Assembly: GCA_000320545.1 (NCBI GenBank)
Contig: ADNK01003392.1
Location: forward strand, 1-51,041
Origin: Bigelowiella natans CCMP2755
Lineage: Eukaryota > Cercozoa > Chlorarachniophyceae
Length of the DNA: 51,041 bases
Direction: 5' to 3'
The stretch's first letter is position 1. Every line of letters starts with the position of its first letter. Shown piece by piece: positions 15,003 to 25,544 of this stretch. The position numbers were made by a program, and so were the translations under genes. A model generated the notes under the pieces. It saw only the letters and a program-made list of their open reading frames with translations. It was not told the origin of the DNA and did not search any database.

Positions 15003-16643
15003 TCAGTCATCGTCGGGGCAGATGTAATACAAGCAATCGAACAGATTATCGCAATCCCCTGTGCAACACGCAGATATGGCTAGTCCGCAGCATATGAAGG
15101 GGCAGCACGCGAGGACCCCGGTTAAGACTCCGATCCGCACAAGAAAACGTTTTGTAATGCCAACTGGGTTGATATGATGATAACCAATGCATTCACAGCC
15201 ACAATCGATTGAGCAGCACCCACAATTAACACCGCAGCATGTATCATCACCAAGAAATGCCAGCCCACCATCCTGGCCTCCTGGACAGCCGAAGATGTTG
15301 TACCACTCGAAGTGATTGTAGTCGTACTTTCCTCCGCACATCCAGCAGAACTCGTAGCGACACACTCCACATGTCATATGGTTACACCCAGAGGACCGTT
15401 CGATAGGAGAACTGCACTTTGGGCAGGGCTTCACGGTGTTCATTAGCTTATACATGGCAAAAGCTGCAGCATTCGAACTAGCTGCCTTCTTCTCACAACT
15501 TCCTTTGTGGTAACGCTCGTTGCACTTCCAGCAGTAAGATCGATGGCATTTCTCGCAGGTGACCTTTCTCTCCCAACCTGCAGGTTTCTCAAGCACGGTG
15601 TTGCAGTCACGGGTTGGACACCATCGCTTATTCTTATCAACTGCAATCGCTGCGTTCTTCTGGAATTTCTTGTATTTTGCGAAGGTCCCCTCATTCACAA
15701 CCTCCTTGACCTCATCCTCCTTTATCTCTCGATTGCAGGACGGCTCAGGACATCTCAGGGATACGACCTGCCCTTCCCCAATCTTAGACGTCAAGTACCC
15801 AGACCAACAATCCACACAAAACTGATGTTTGCATTCTGTTTCTCGGATGCGACCAGGAGCAATGGAATCCCAGCAAATGCCGCATCGTATCTCATCTCCT
15901 TTGAGAACGGGGTCGCTCTCCTTTTCAGTGCCGCACACCTCGCACTGGGTGTTCTCCTTCTTATTGTAGAGAGTGCATGCTTTGCATTGCCACTGGCCCT
16001 CCGGAGGGCGAGATAAGCTTCTTTGGATGGTTGGAAGTACAGCCGGTAGGTCCTCCAGATTTCCATCGGATCCCTCCAATTTACTGGAAAGTGCCTTTTT
16101 ATTTTCTTCTTGGACCTGCAAAGCTTTTTTTTCTTCCTGAGAAGATATAGTTGCAGCTTTCTTCAGATCATCAGGAGGCTGCTTGAGCTCTTCAAGTAAC
16201 TTCTCAACAGTGCCATGCCTTCCCACACTAAGCAGAGGGGCCAAGGCCTCCACAAAAGATTTCGGCTTGGTTTTCAACACTTCGTCGATAAGATTAGGCC
16301 CAAACCCCATCAGCATCATTTCCTTCCGGAAATGGAGATATTTACCCTTCTCATCCTCCTCAAAAGGAACGAATCGAGCTTCAGCTAAGAGGTCCACATA
16401 GCGTTTTGCTCTTTTCTTTTTAACATCCCCCTTCTCCTTCTTTGTCACTGGCTTCGATATAACTCTGGAAAGCACCGGAAGCATCTTTGGGAGCTTGAGT
16501 GCATTCCCATCGAAGGTCTGGCATCTCTTCAAATCAGGGCTGCTTTCGCCTTTCAGCTCGCCAATAAGCTCCAGTGTTTCGCCGTCATTCTTTGTATTCT
16601 CTACAACGTTGAGTTTCTTCGTCTCGTCAGGAGCTGATGCCAT
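15003..16643 (-). CDS. RBR-type E3 ubiquitin ligase, single exon
   Basis: An intronless 546-residue protein. Residues about 105-155 form a helical UBA-like region. Residues 216-240 are a RanBP2-type zinc finger (WQCKACTLYN...CEVCG). RING1 lies at about 252-305 (CGICWD...CKHQFC..C), the IBR at about 325-385 (WCPTRDCN...CWKC..YH), and RING2 at about 407-437 (CPKCSSPIE...GCNHMTC). The catalytic cysteine of RBR ligases corresponds to Cys420 in GCNHMTC, so the HECT-like thioester mechanism should be intact. The C-terminal about 85 residues are cysteine-rich with one hydrophobic stretch (FLVRIGVLTGVLACCPFIC), possibly membrane-associated. The start MASAPDE (16643) is preferred. The frame stays open upstream to 16889, just short of the transposon, but that extension lacks conserved features. 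The gene is divergent from the cold-shock-module gene across the transposon. Substrates are unknown. Confidence 0.93.
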   Translation of the reverse strand: MASAPDETKKLNVVENTKNDGETLELIGELKGESSPDLKRCQTFDGNALKLPKMLPVLSRVISKPVTKKEKGDVKKKRAKRYVDLLAEARFVPFEEDEKGKYLHFRKEMMLMGFGPNLIDEVLKTKPKSFVEALAPLLSVGRHGTVEKLLEELKQPPDDLKKAATISSQEEKKALQVQEENKKALSSKLEGSDGNLEDLPAVLPTIQRSLSRPPEGQWQCKACTLYNKKENTQCEVCGTEKESDPVLKGDEIRCGICWDSIAPGRIRETECKHQFCVDCWSGYLTSKIGEGQVVSLRCPEPSCNREIKEDEVKEVVNEGTFAKYKKFQKNAAIAVDKNKRWCPTRDCNTVLEKPAGWERKVTCEKCHRSYCWKCNERYHKGSCEKKAASSNAAAFAMYKLMNTVKPCPKCSSPIERSSGCNHMTCGVCRYEFCWMCGGKYDYNHFEWYNIFGCPGGQDGGLAFLGDDTCCGVNCGCCSIDCGCECIGYHHINPVGITKRFLVRIGVLTGVLACCPFICCGLAISACCTGDCDNLFDCLYYICPDDD

Positions 16644-17189
16644 AGGGGAAAGCAGGTGGGGGTGGGGATTCGATCTAGAGATTAGACATTGCGAGGACTG
16701 TGCGCAGGGTGAAGCAATGCACGAATTGGAATTTTCTTTCCCCTCCGTCACACCACACTTTTTGGTCCCAGGGGGCACCACTCGAAGTTTTTGGTTCGCA
16801 TATTTTCCTAAAATGGCAACCGAAAAACAGCCGAATTTGACATTTTTGGAAAACAAAGCGAACTGGATTTGTTCCTTCTCAGTCCCCAAAGCCCTCTCGG
16901 CCTACCGTAAGTTTAACTCTTATTTGTCACCCCTGGTTACACTCAATTCGTGTTTTTGCCGAAAAAGTTACATGTCACCCCAGTGTTTTTGCCGAAAAAG
17001 TTACTCCCAGTGTCTTGCTACACTTTGGAAATGTAGTTTTTCATCATTGTTTCATTGTTTTCCCATCACACTGAGGTGTGACAGACAAAGCAATGCACTG
17101 TTGTGTGCACGATGTGTGCATTGCATTGCTGTGTCTGTGATGTGCTCCGTCACAGGCACCTGACCTGGCTTCGGAGGCGGTTTCCCAAT

Positions 17190-17660
17190 CAGAAGGTGGG
17201 TCTGATTTGGGACATGGCTCCCGGCCACACAGACCGCCGCGTGATGGAGCACATCAGCAAAGCCAGGTTGCAGGGGTGGCTGAAAGTGGGGCTCATCCCT
17301 GGAGGATCAACCTCCATCACGCAACCCTGCGACCTCGTTGCCAATGCACCATTGAAAAAAAAAATGAAGTGTTGGCACTCCAGGTGGAAAAATCAGAAGT
17401 TGGTCGATCTTCAGTCATCCAAAGGCCACGTCAACTCAAGTTGCCCAGAACAGAATTGGTTCGTGGATCAGAGGAAGCAATTCGTGATTTCAACAAGACA
17501 CAGATGGGCAAACCCACCGTTCGTGACTGCTTCAACAAGTGCGGTCTGAATCCATTCAACTGCGACGAAGAGCTGCACGACAACCACACGAAAAGCTTCA
17601 TGCAAAATCGCATCCACCGCAGCCTTCTTGAGAATCAAATGGCAGTCGATTTGAAGTGAT
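17190..17660 (+). pseudogene. Truncated, frameshifted DDE_1-type transposase
   Basis: Frame 1 reads KVGLIWDMAPGHTD, then GLIPGGSTSITQPCDL and NAPLKK. These fit the second and third catalytic-aspartate blocks of DDE_1/pogo-Tigger transposases (DNAxxH...TSxxQPxD). After a poly-A run at about 17354-17363 the homologous sequence continues in another frame (RTELVRGSEEAIRDF, FNKCGLNPFNCDEE) to TGA at 17660. The first catalytic aspartate block and the DNA-binding N-terminus were not found between the left end and 17160, so this copy cannot encode a complete enzyme. Whether the poly-A frameshift is biological or a sequencing slip is open. Confidence 0.75.
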
Positions 17661-18897
17661 GCATCAGACGTGCCAACGTCGTGCTGACGTCTGATGTCAA
17701 ATCAGACGTGCTGACGTCGTGCCAAAAGAAGAGCATCATCCATGCAATTCTGTGCACGTTGTGCACACGTGCACATGCATGCGTGTTCAACAATGAATGT
17801 GGATGCAAACACATGAATGTGCGTGCATGTGTGTGCATGCACATGCATGCACACATGTGAAGAGAGAGAGAGGGAGAGATCACACGGAACGATGGGACGG
17901 GGCACATTGCATGCCCGAGCGTTGTGACGTCGAAGTTGCGGAAGGAGATCATGGGAGTCTAGATGATGATCACAGTCTAGCAGTGCATGATGTGCGATGT
18001 GATGGTCGGGCTAGCGGGGCACATTGCACCACCACCATTCGTGGAAGAAGTTTCGCATGAAAATGGGCGGGTAGCCCCGTCCCAAACACCAGAGAAGGAG
18101 GTTGTTGACTTTGGACAACACTGTTCAAGGCAGATGCATGATGTTTTGTTTTTGAATGTTGTGTTCCACACTTCCTGTGGACAAATTGCGTCAAAATCTT
18201 CATTGCATGATGAATTGTTGATGTCCTCGCAAAGGAATTCATTCTCATTTTGATTTGAATGTGCAAATGAATCATCAATGTGCGTTGTGCGCGTGCGCAA
18301 CTGCAACTGCTGGCGGCTGCAACTGCTGGCGGCTGCAGGTGAGCGTGTGTGCATCGATCAGCGCGCGCATGCTGGCATGCACAGCTTGTTGGAGTGCTTT
18401 GCACTCAGCGCGCGAAGTGCTTGCTTGAGCAGCCAGCTGCAACGGCAGAGAAATCTGCGGGCGTTTGCAGGCTGCGACAAGCACGTAGCGAGAGGCTGCA
18501 AGTGCAGGCGAGTTCTGTGTTTGCGACATGCAAGTCGCGGCACATCGCTGCATGCACCTCCTTTGTGCCAACAAAGGAAGCAAGCCTGTTGACCTAGTTG
18601 ACTAATGGCACCATGCATCGCTACGTGATGCATGTGGTTTGGGTGCTTTCGCCTAGCTAGCATGATGATGTGTGACCTGCATTGCATGCATGTGCAAAAA
18701 GGTCAGCTACATCATCACAGAATCCGAACAGACCACCGTCTGTCTCTCCCCCTCTGCATCACACTTTGCCACTTGTGCCTGCCGCCACTGTGCTACCCGC
18801 GCCCATTGTTCTGACACAGCTCCGCGCTGCGTGGCGCACTTTCCAACCGCGCGCATTTGTTTGCACATTGCGCACCATGCGCTGATTTGAATCATTG

Positions 18898-19464
18898 TCA
18901 TTGCATGCAAGCTAGCAAGCACAGCACATGCCATGCACAATGCGATGGCATGTCAGTGCTCATGTTTGTCAACAACATGCATGCTTGCGCTGCCAGTCCA
19001 CGAAAAGTGCATGCGTGCGTGGATCTGTCACATGCCATGATTTTGGCCATGTTTAGCGATGTGACAATTGCTGGTGCACATTGCACATGGCCTCGCTGCG
19101 TCGGCGACGGATCCGCACTTTCAGCAGTTCTTGACTTTTCCGCTTCCCTGCCCGTGTGTGCACACATTCGTGTGCACGTGTGTGCAACGCACTCAACATC
19201 TGACTGCGAACACACACACACACACACGCGCGCATCCGCCTCCGCCTTGCCACGCACATTCTTTGCTTTCAGAGCCTCTGCTAACTCCAATTTTGCTTTC
19301 ATGGCCTCTGCTAACTCCAATCTTGGGCTCTTGTTCTCCTCCACAAGGCGTTCCACGAAGGCACACATGCCCCTAGCCGGTTCCCCCAACTCATCCACAT
19401 CCAAAAGCGGAAGCGGTTGTGCATGCCCCAATGACCTCTCTGATGATGCAGTTTTCTCAGTCAT
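18898..19464 (-). CDS. Open frame inside transposon with helical repeat, uncertain
   Basis: A minus-strand open frame of 188 codons starting MTEKTASSERSLGHAQ. It contains a short duplicated helix (LELAEAMKAK / LELAEALKAK) and then dissolves into (CV)n from a GT microsatellite. The N-terminal about 70 residues look protein-like; the rest does not. It may be a remnant of a second transposon gene. No family is recognised. Confidence 0.2.
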   Translation of the reverse strand: MTEKTASSERSLGHAQPLPLLDVDELGEPARGMCAFVERLVEENKSPRLELAEAMKAKLELAEALKAKNVRGKAEADARVCVCVCSQSDVECVAHTCTRMCAHTGREAEKSRTAESADPSPTQRGHVQCAPAIVTSLNMAKIMACDRSTHACTFRGLAAQACMLLTNMSTDMPSHCAWHVLCLLACMQ

Positions 19465-19857
19465 CAGTCACGAAGTGAATTTTGCACGTTTGTGGGGCAA
19501 AATGTGAACAACATGTGCATGTGTGTGCTCGTGTGTGTGTGTGTGTGTGTGTGTGTTTGTGAGTGTTTGATGTGTGCATGTTTTTTCAGGTGTGTTGGAT
19601 GACGCTGTGCACACATTTCATTCGGCAGACTTGTTTGCCGGTGTGCGGATGCGTGGATGCGGTGCGTCGGTGTCATGGTGTGGGGGTGAGAGGGTTGTGT
19701 GGGTGCGAGAGAGACTGGTCATCTTCCACTTTGAGGGAAAATCATGTGAAAGCTTAGAAAATAACGGGAAAACAACTACCGGTATTGTGATGACATTCTC
19801 CGACTCCCTGTGATACCCAGGCATTTTTGGTGCATGAATCCCATTCAAAGAAAAGAT

Positions 19858-20225
19858 CTGGACAGTTTTTCTTTGATGTTTTTGGGTGTGAGATTCCCCA
19901 TTCCATGAAAAAGAAACGTGAAAAGTGTGCACATTTTCGCAAGGGGCAGATACGCCGTAGGGACATCGTAGGGACAGGAAATATCGTAGCGAGCTCTGGA
20001 CAGTTTTTCTTTGATGTTTTTCGGTGTAAGATTCCCCATTCCACGAAAAAGAAGTACCTTGTGAAAAGTCCCCATTCCATGAAAAAGAAACGTGAAAAGT
20101 GTGCACATTTTCGTAAGAGACAGATACGTCGTAGGGACATCGTAGGGACAGGAAACATAGTAGCGAGCTCTGGACAGTTTTTCTTTGATGTTTTTCGGTG
20201 TGAGATTCCCCATTCCACGAAAAAG
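19858..20225. repeat. Tandem repeat block inside transposon
   Basis: A unit beginning ctggacagtttttctttg starts at 19858, 19996 and 20170. Copies 1 and 2 are 138 bp apart and copies 2 and 3 are 174 bp apart. The longer spacing is due to an extra duplicated segment (ccccattccatgaaaaagaa). Copies are highly similar but not identical. The third copy abuts the right subterminal motifs. Confidence 0.9.
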
Positions 20226-20575
20226 AAACCATGTGAAAAGTTACATGTCACCCTGTTCTAAATCGATCTGTCAAAGTTACATGTCACCTGTTCTAAATCG
20301 ATTTGTCAGTTTAACGTAAAAGTTACATGTCACGTCACACCCACCCGTTTTTGGGTGACAAATAAGAGTTAAACTTACGGTAGATCGCCTGCTCGAGCAA
20401 TACAGGAGTTACAAGGGATTCCACTCGAGAAGGACTGGACCATTCCAGAAAATCCAGCCTTGACCACAACTCAGCACCCCCTCCCCTGAGTGAAGAATCT
20501 AAGAATCTACCCGAAAACCCTCACAACACATTCCAAACAACCCAACGAACCCACAAGCCCCTCCTACAAACAAGC

Positions 20576-22351
20576 ATGAGTTTCGATTGGATTTTCGGAA
20601 AAATGTTTTCAAGTGAGGACCAAAATCCCCAACCAAAGGAAGACACACAGCAGGAGTCCAAGATCCCCAAAAAAGAGGAGTCTACCGAGATCCAGCACCC
20701 CAATCATAGCAGAGATTCTAAATCTCCTGCTCCAGCTGGTTTGCCCACCCATTGCATCAAAATGAGAGGGCATATTTCCCAGATCTCAAAGCCTCCTAAG
20801 GATTTTGGCTTCATCATTTCCAAAACACAGATAGGTTTTGATCCCAAATCTGTCGATGTGCGCCCAGCTACATGTAAGCTCACAGCTAACATGCCGGTGT
20901 ACTTCGACTTCAAGATTGATTCGCAAGGTAAACTGTGCACCGAGCACATCGTTGTGTTGAAGCAAGAACTTCTCCAAGAGAGGTCATACTCCGAGGGGGT
21001 GGTAAAATTTGTCAACTCTAGTCGTGGTATGATCATGGCAGATGTCACCATCTACTACAAGTTGAGGATGATTCCTAATGCGAAGATTAACGATGAAGTA
21101 GAAGTACAAGCTAAGGTCGTTGCACAGGGAAGATTGTCAGCTGTATCAGTCAGAACCCCTCCTCGTACAAAAAAGACTCCCGGAATAATAAGGAGGATGC
21201 AGAATGGCAATGTCCTTATTCGTCTTTTAAAAAGCGAAGATGACCGACTCCAGAGCTGCTCAAGGGATAAGTGCAAGTACCAAAACCCAGCCAATGGAGA
21301 TGTTGTTATGGTGGTGCATCTCTTCTCACAGGAGTCCAGCAGAATCATAAAGGTACAAAAGATTCCAACCAAAATTGGAAGAATCATAAGCGTTGGACGT
21401 AAATTTGGTTATATAGCAGTCAAGACAGAGGCTAGGGACGTTTACTTCGACAGAGGTTGTTGTAAAATACCGAAGCCAGCTAAAGGCGATGACGTGAGAG
21501 TCTCCTTCATTACTTCAAAAGGAAAATTGACAGCTGTATTAGTCCGTAGATCACGATCACGCACACCCTCTCCCAGACCCAATCCCAAACCTAAGAACCG
21601 TCTCGAAACTGTCGGGAGAATAGAGGAGGTGCAGAATAACAATGTCACTATTCATCTTTATAAAAAAGACGAAGGTGTCTCAAAAAAGGAGCTTGCACAC
21701 TGCTTAAAGCGTGTGTGCAAATACAATAACCCAAAAGTCGGAGACTTTGTTCAGGTGTTGTACCAAAAAGAAAAACCCGATGAACAAAAAGGGTACAAAA
21801 TCGAAATAGTACGAGAGATTCTGACCAAAAATGGAAAAGTCGCTGAACCTGGTCTCATCATCGTCAAGGGTGTCAATAACCTACAGCATGACGTTCACTT
21901 TAAGAGTCGAAACGCGGAGCCAGAGCCAGCTAAAGGCGATACTGTGCAAGTCTCCTACACGTGGAACGGCAGAAGTTTCAATGCTCTTCACGTCTGCCAG
22001 CCTAAAGACGAAGGCGAAGAAAAACATCCTAACCCTAACCCTAACCCTGACCCTAAACCTAACGTCGAGTTTGAGGACTTTGTGAAAATCTTCAGACCAC
22101 ATGTGAAAGTCCAGATTCAGGTCGAAAACCCAACGGTGTCATCGAATGCTGTATTAGATGCGCTCATCAACACGCAAATTGAACAGTTGTGGAAGCACTA
22201 CCAAGCCGGCGACTATGGAATGTTTGCCAAGTCCATAGGCCCAGCGCTAAAAATCAAGATTGAGGCAGAAAACCCAGAGGCATCGAGCGGTGACCGTGAC
22301 AAACTTAAGATAAATATGGTTGGAAAGCTGTGGAGGCTCTTGAGGGGATAA
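20576..22351 (+). CDS. Multi-module cold-shock-domain-like protein, single exon
   Basis: An intronless 591-residue protein. After a charged 60-residue leader come about six modules of 55-70 residues (roughly 64-129, 140-194, 203-262, 267-325, 346-413, 419-474). Each begins with a strand like GRIISVGRKFGYIAV or GIIRRMQNGNVLIRL and ends with a GDxVxVxF...kaxxVr strand pair. This is the pattern of the cold-shock/OB barrel, and module 4 retains FGYI followed by DVYF, matching the RNP1/RNP2 positions. Modules 3 and 5 share a CKYxNPxxGD stretch. The C-terminus holds a diverged internal duplication (HVKVQIQVENP / ALKIKIEAENP). Likely role: RNA or single-stranded DNA binding (inference). The modules are too degenerate to name a family. 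The start at 20576 lies 196 bp from the transposon end. Confidence 0.8.
   Translation: MSFDWIFGKMFSSEDQNPQPKEDTQQESKIPKKEESTEIQHPNHSRDSKSPAPAGLPTHCIKMRGHISQISKPPKDFGFIISKTQIGFDPKSVDVRPATCKLTANMPVYFDFKIDSQGKLCTEHIVVLKQELLQERSYSEGVVKFVNSSRGMIMADVTIYYKLRMIPNAKINDEVEVQAKVVAQGRLSAVSVRTPPRTKKTPGIIRRMQNGNVLIRLLKSEDDRLQSCSRDKCKYQNPANGDVVMVVHLFSQESSRIIKVQKIPTKIGRIISVGRKFGYIAVKTEARDVYFDRGCCKIPKPAKGDDVRVSFITSKGKLTAVLVRRSRSRTPSPRPNPKPKNRLETVGRIEEVQNNNVTIHLYKKDEGVSKKELAHCLKRVCKYNNPKVGDFVQVLYQKEKPDEQKGYKIEIVREILTKNGKVAEPGLIIVKGVNNLQHDVHFKSRNAEPEPAKGDTVQVSYTWNGRSFNALHVCQPKDEGEEKHPNPNPNPDPKPNVEFEDFVKIFRPHVKVQIQVENPTVSSNAVLDALINTQIEQLWKHYQAGDYGMFAKSIGPALKIKIEAENPEASSGDRDKLKINMVGKLWRLLRG
22025..22063 (+). repeat. 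Telomere-like CCCTAA repeats within coding sequence
   Basis: Four near-perfect units (ccctaaccctaaccctgacc and one variant) encode the linker HPNPNPNPDPKPN between the modules and the C-terminal domain of the preceding gene. Confidence 0.85.
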
Positions 22352-24200
22352 TTAAGCACATGAACAGAGCGAAAACTTTAAAAATGAAACAAATCATCTT
22401 CAACTGCAAACACAAACATTCAATTTGCTGGAATTAAAAATTCAAAGATGTGTCATTTTATCATTGGCGTTCACATCTCATTCAACAAATTATTATATGT
22501 TCATTACACCCGTCTCATCTCATTCAACAACAAAGCCAATCCTCACATTTTCCATGTGGTCATCATTTGAATCATGTACAATGCAGCCATGCATGATGGG
22601 TTTTGCTAGCTTGACTAGTTGACTGCTCATGCATCACAGACAACGTTATGTAATGTCCATTGCATTACCCACACATGTTTTACCCACACATGCACCAAAG
22701 TGTCGTGTGTGTTGTGCAACACATGTGAGCTTAACCACATGCACACACACCAAAGCAAGCATGTTGTGAAGCACATGTGTTCACAACCACGCACAGCTAG
22801 TTGAGCCCTTGAGTGCGTGGCTAATTTTTTTATGCGAAAGCTTTGCAAGCTGAGCAGTCATTTTGCTCAAATTTGCAATAGAGATGTACATAATGTTGTG
22901 TACAGTGCATATTGTTACATTACACACATGTACCACATGTATTACACACATACCATATCATTGTGTCTATTGTTTTTTTCACGAAAAATCTCAAAACTTG
23001 ATCGCATGCTGCTACTAGCGTGGCCAATGCACATGATTTTGTTTTGGCACCTGAAAGTTCGAAAATTCGGCATCGTCGCAAAATTTCACATCAAGAGCTG
23101 GATTGCTCTAGTGCTGAGTCCACACCTCAGTCAAAACATCAATTTCGATTTTTGAAAATTTTCATGAAAAAATTGAGCGAAATGAGCGAGTGAGTGCTAG
23201 CTAGAGAGTGCAGCTTTCGCATGGAAATTAGAAAAATGTGAGCTACGCACTCAAAGGGACCAGTTTCTGAGCGTGCTCGTCGCGCTAGCGCGACGGTTCG
23301 AATGAACGAATTTTTCCCGAAAAGTGTTAAAAACAAAAATAGTCATTTTTTCACGATGCAAGTCATGTCAATTTTCCGGCAAATCGACGTACGTGTGATC
23401 TGAAATGCTCACGAATGAGTTCAAGCTAAAATTTTTAATTCTTCCATGTCACATGTACTCTTGTAGCATCGCTGTAGCTCTAGAGCTAGTGCATCGCAAC
23501 CTAGCTGTATAGCTGCTAGCATCACACCAGCGATGACAAATTCTTTTTCACTCACTTCAACGATTTCATGTGCACAGTCTAGCAGTTCACAAGCTAGCAA
23601 GTAGTTGTGTTTTTTTGCATTTTTCAAATTGCAGTGTGCAATCTAGCGCATCTCCTGTCCGCACAGCAGCAAGTACAAGTGCCGTTGATGCATAATTGCA
23701 CAGTTGCATGTGAGCTAGTGAATCATAAACCATGATCATTCGTTTCTCCATGCACGGCGCGCAGTACGTACGCGATGCGATGTAAAGAAAGAAAAGCATA
23801 GAACATGCACAGGCATACGACTATTCGTATCACGATCATGTCAATTTCTCTTTTGTTTTCCTCTTCATATTAAACAAAGACACAGGCATAAACTATTTGA
23901 GACATCTCATTGTCTTCACACCGAGAAGAGGTATGCGCAGAGAGGATCTCAAGTGTCGCTTCTGTTTGGGATTGCTTCAAGGAAGCTATCTAACTGGTTA
24001 TCTATTTACAAGCAGGTACCGATAAAAAGGTGGTCCTACAAGCTTGAGAAAGAAAATGAGATATTTATTTTATAAATTTTTGCGGCGGTTTAAGACTTCC
24101 GCCGAGGACCCGATATGCAGTAAATGGCAGGCTCATTACACCTCGTCTTTCTCTTCATCACACTATTTGGTCTATTTATTGCAATTCTTCCCTCTTACAA
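22352..24200. other. Intergenic region, no gene seen
   Basis: No exon is supportable on either strand. It is rich in short palindromes (acatgt, tgtgca, gctagc), has CTAG-dense patches near 23460-23620, and has no long repeat visible by eye. It holds the 3' flanks of the cold-shock-module gene and the hibernation-factor gene. Confidence 0.45.
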
Positions 24201-25358
24201 TCATGCCTGCTCAGGTTCGATAAGGCCAACTCCGCCCTCTGCTCGACGGTAGACTACGTTGATTTCCTTGGTCTCCGAGTTTCGGAAAACATAGAAATCA
24301 TGGTCCAAGTAGTCGAGACACAGCGTCGCGTCCTCAATGGAGATGGGCGGCATAGGAAATTTCTTTCTTCTAACAACTGATACGTCCTCCACGGGCGCAT
24401 AGCCCTCCGGAATCCCGCTGTACCTGGTGTATGTGCGAAAACAGCGACGGTGAGTTTCGCGTAGCTGGAGCTGCAAGTGCCAGACCGCATCATTACTAAC
24501 ATATTTGTGAAAAAGACGAGAATGCTCTGGAAAAATGTGCCCGCAACATTCTGCGTTTTCTCGAGCAATCCGCGTTACAAAGGTAGTCATCGATGCTTCC
24601 AAAAGAACGACCATCATCACTGCAAAAGCGAAAACCACATGATGGTCAATGAACATCTGAGTCACTTACTCTTCCTGCTGCACGTCGTCCTGCCCTTGCA
24701 CAGCTGCGCCCTCCACGTCGCTGCTGTCTGAGATATCGTTCGTATAGAAAGTCCTCACGCCTGAAGCAGTCCGCTTTCCTTCTTTGCGCTCCTTATACTT
24801 CCTCAGCTTTCTGTTAACAAGATCTGTGACGAGGTCGATGGAGGAGTACTCCGAGACGGAGCTGACGCTTCCTCGAATCACCTTCGAGTCTTTCACATAG
24901 ACGGTCACTTCGATCTTGTGCGCGTTCTCCTTGACGGCGGGGTTTTTGTTGATGGTGAAGTGGATCTCAGTGCTCTTGACGAAATCTGGTGGGGACGGAC
25001 GACGAGCAGAGCAAGGGTTAGAGAGGAAGCAATATAGCTTACTCCTGCCATCTAGGACTGACAATTCAGCCGGTCAAAAAGGGGGGGCGGGGTTAAATGT
25101 GGTTGGGAGTGAAGAGGAGAAGTCTGTTCGTAATAAAGAACACATAGAGACCTTTGTACTTCTTTAGCATCTGGCCGAGCTTATCGTTGGTGTAGGCCGC
25201 AATGGACTCGGTTAGTTCAATGTTGTTACCGGTCATGACCATCGATGGGTTGCTCGAGGCCCCAGCACCAAGGTTGCGCCCGCTGCACCGCTGCAGCTTG
25301 AAGTTGACCTGTGTGCAGAGGAAGAAGATAGAACGGCGATAATCGTTATGATGTCTAG

Positions 25359-25396
<38 letters not shown>

Positions 25397-25513
25397 GATG
25401 TATAGAGCATGTGATTGAACTGCCGCTTGGAAAGTATTTACTGCGAGGATGAAGATATAACTAGGAGCTAGCAATTTTACTAAATGCAGCACTGACGCGT
25501 ACCCCTCACCACA

Positions 25514-25544
<31 letters not shown>

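Larger units (their letters stand above)
16905..20380 (+). mobile_element. TIR DNA transposon, Tc1/mariner/pogo-like, TA target duplication
   Basis: The ends are perfect 28-bp inverted repeats beginning CCGTAAGTTTAACTC (16905-16932, and reverse complement at 20353-20380), flanked on both sides by TA (16903-16904 and 20381-20382). TA duplication plus an internal DDE_1-type domain places it in the Tc1/mariner/pogo (IS630) group. The subterminal motif GTTACATGTCAC occurs at 16967, 20240, 20276 and 20322, all in the same orientation. The interior holds a truncated transposase, tandem repeats and CA/GT-rich filler. The perfect termini suggest a fairly recent insertion, or mobilisation in trans, even though the transposase is broken. 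Confidence 0.9.

Noticed and set aside
18278-18890. Several alternating open frames around 18.3-18.9 kb
   Set aside because: Low-complexity gcatgc/tgcaac sequence inside the transposon keeps several frames open on both strands; no protein-like pattern.
19618-20251. Minus-strand frames of 165-204 codons with repeated FSWNGES
   Set aside because: Open because they cross the tandem repeat block in the transposon; all frames repeat alike, so openness is not evidence of coding.
23280-23310. tRNA T-arm-like string (ggttcgaatgaac)
   Set aside because: No matching acceptor, D or anticodon stems could be paired around it.
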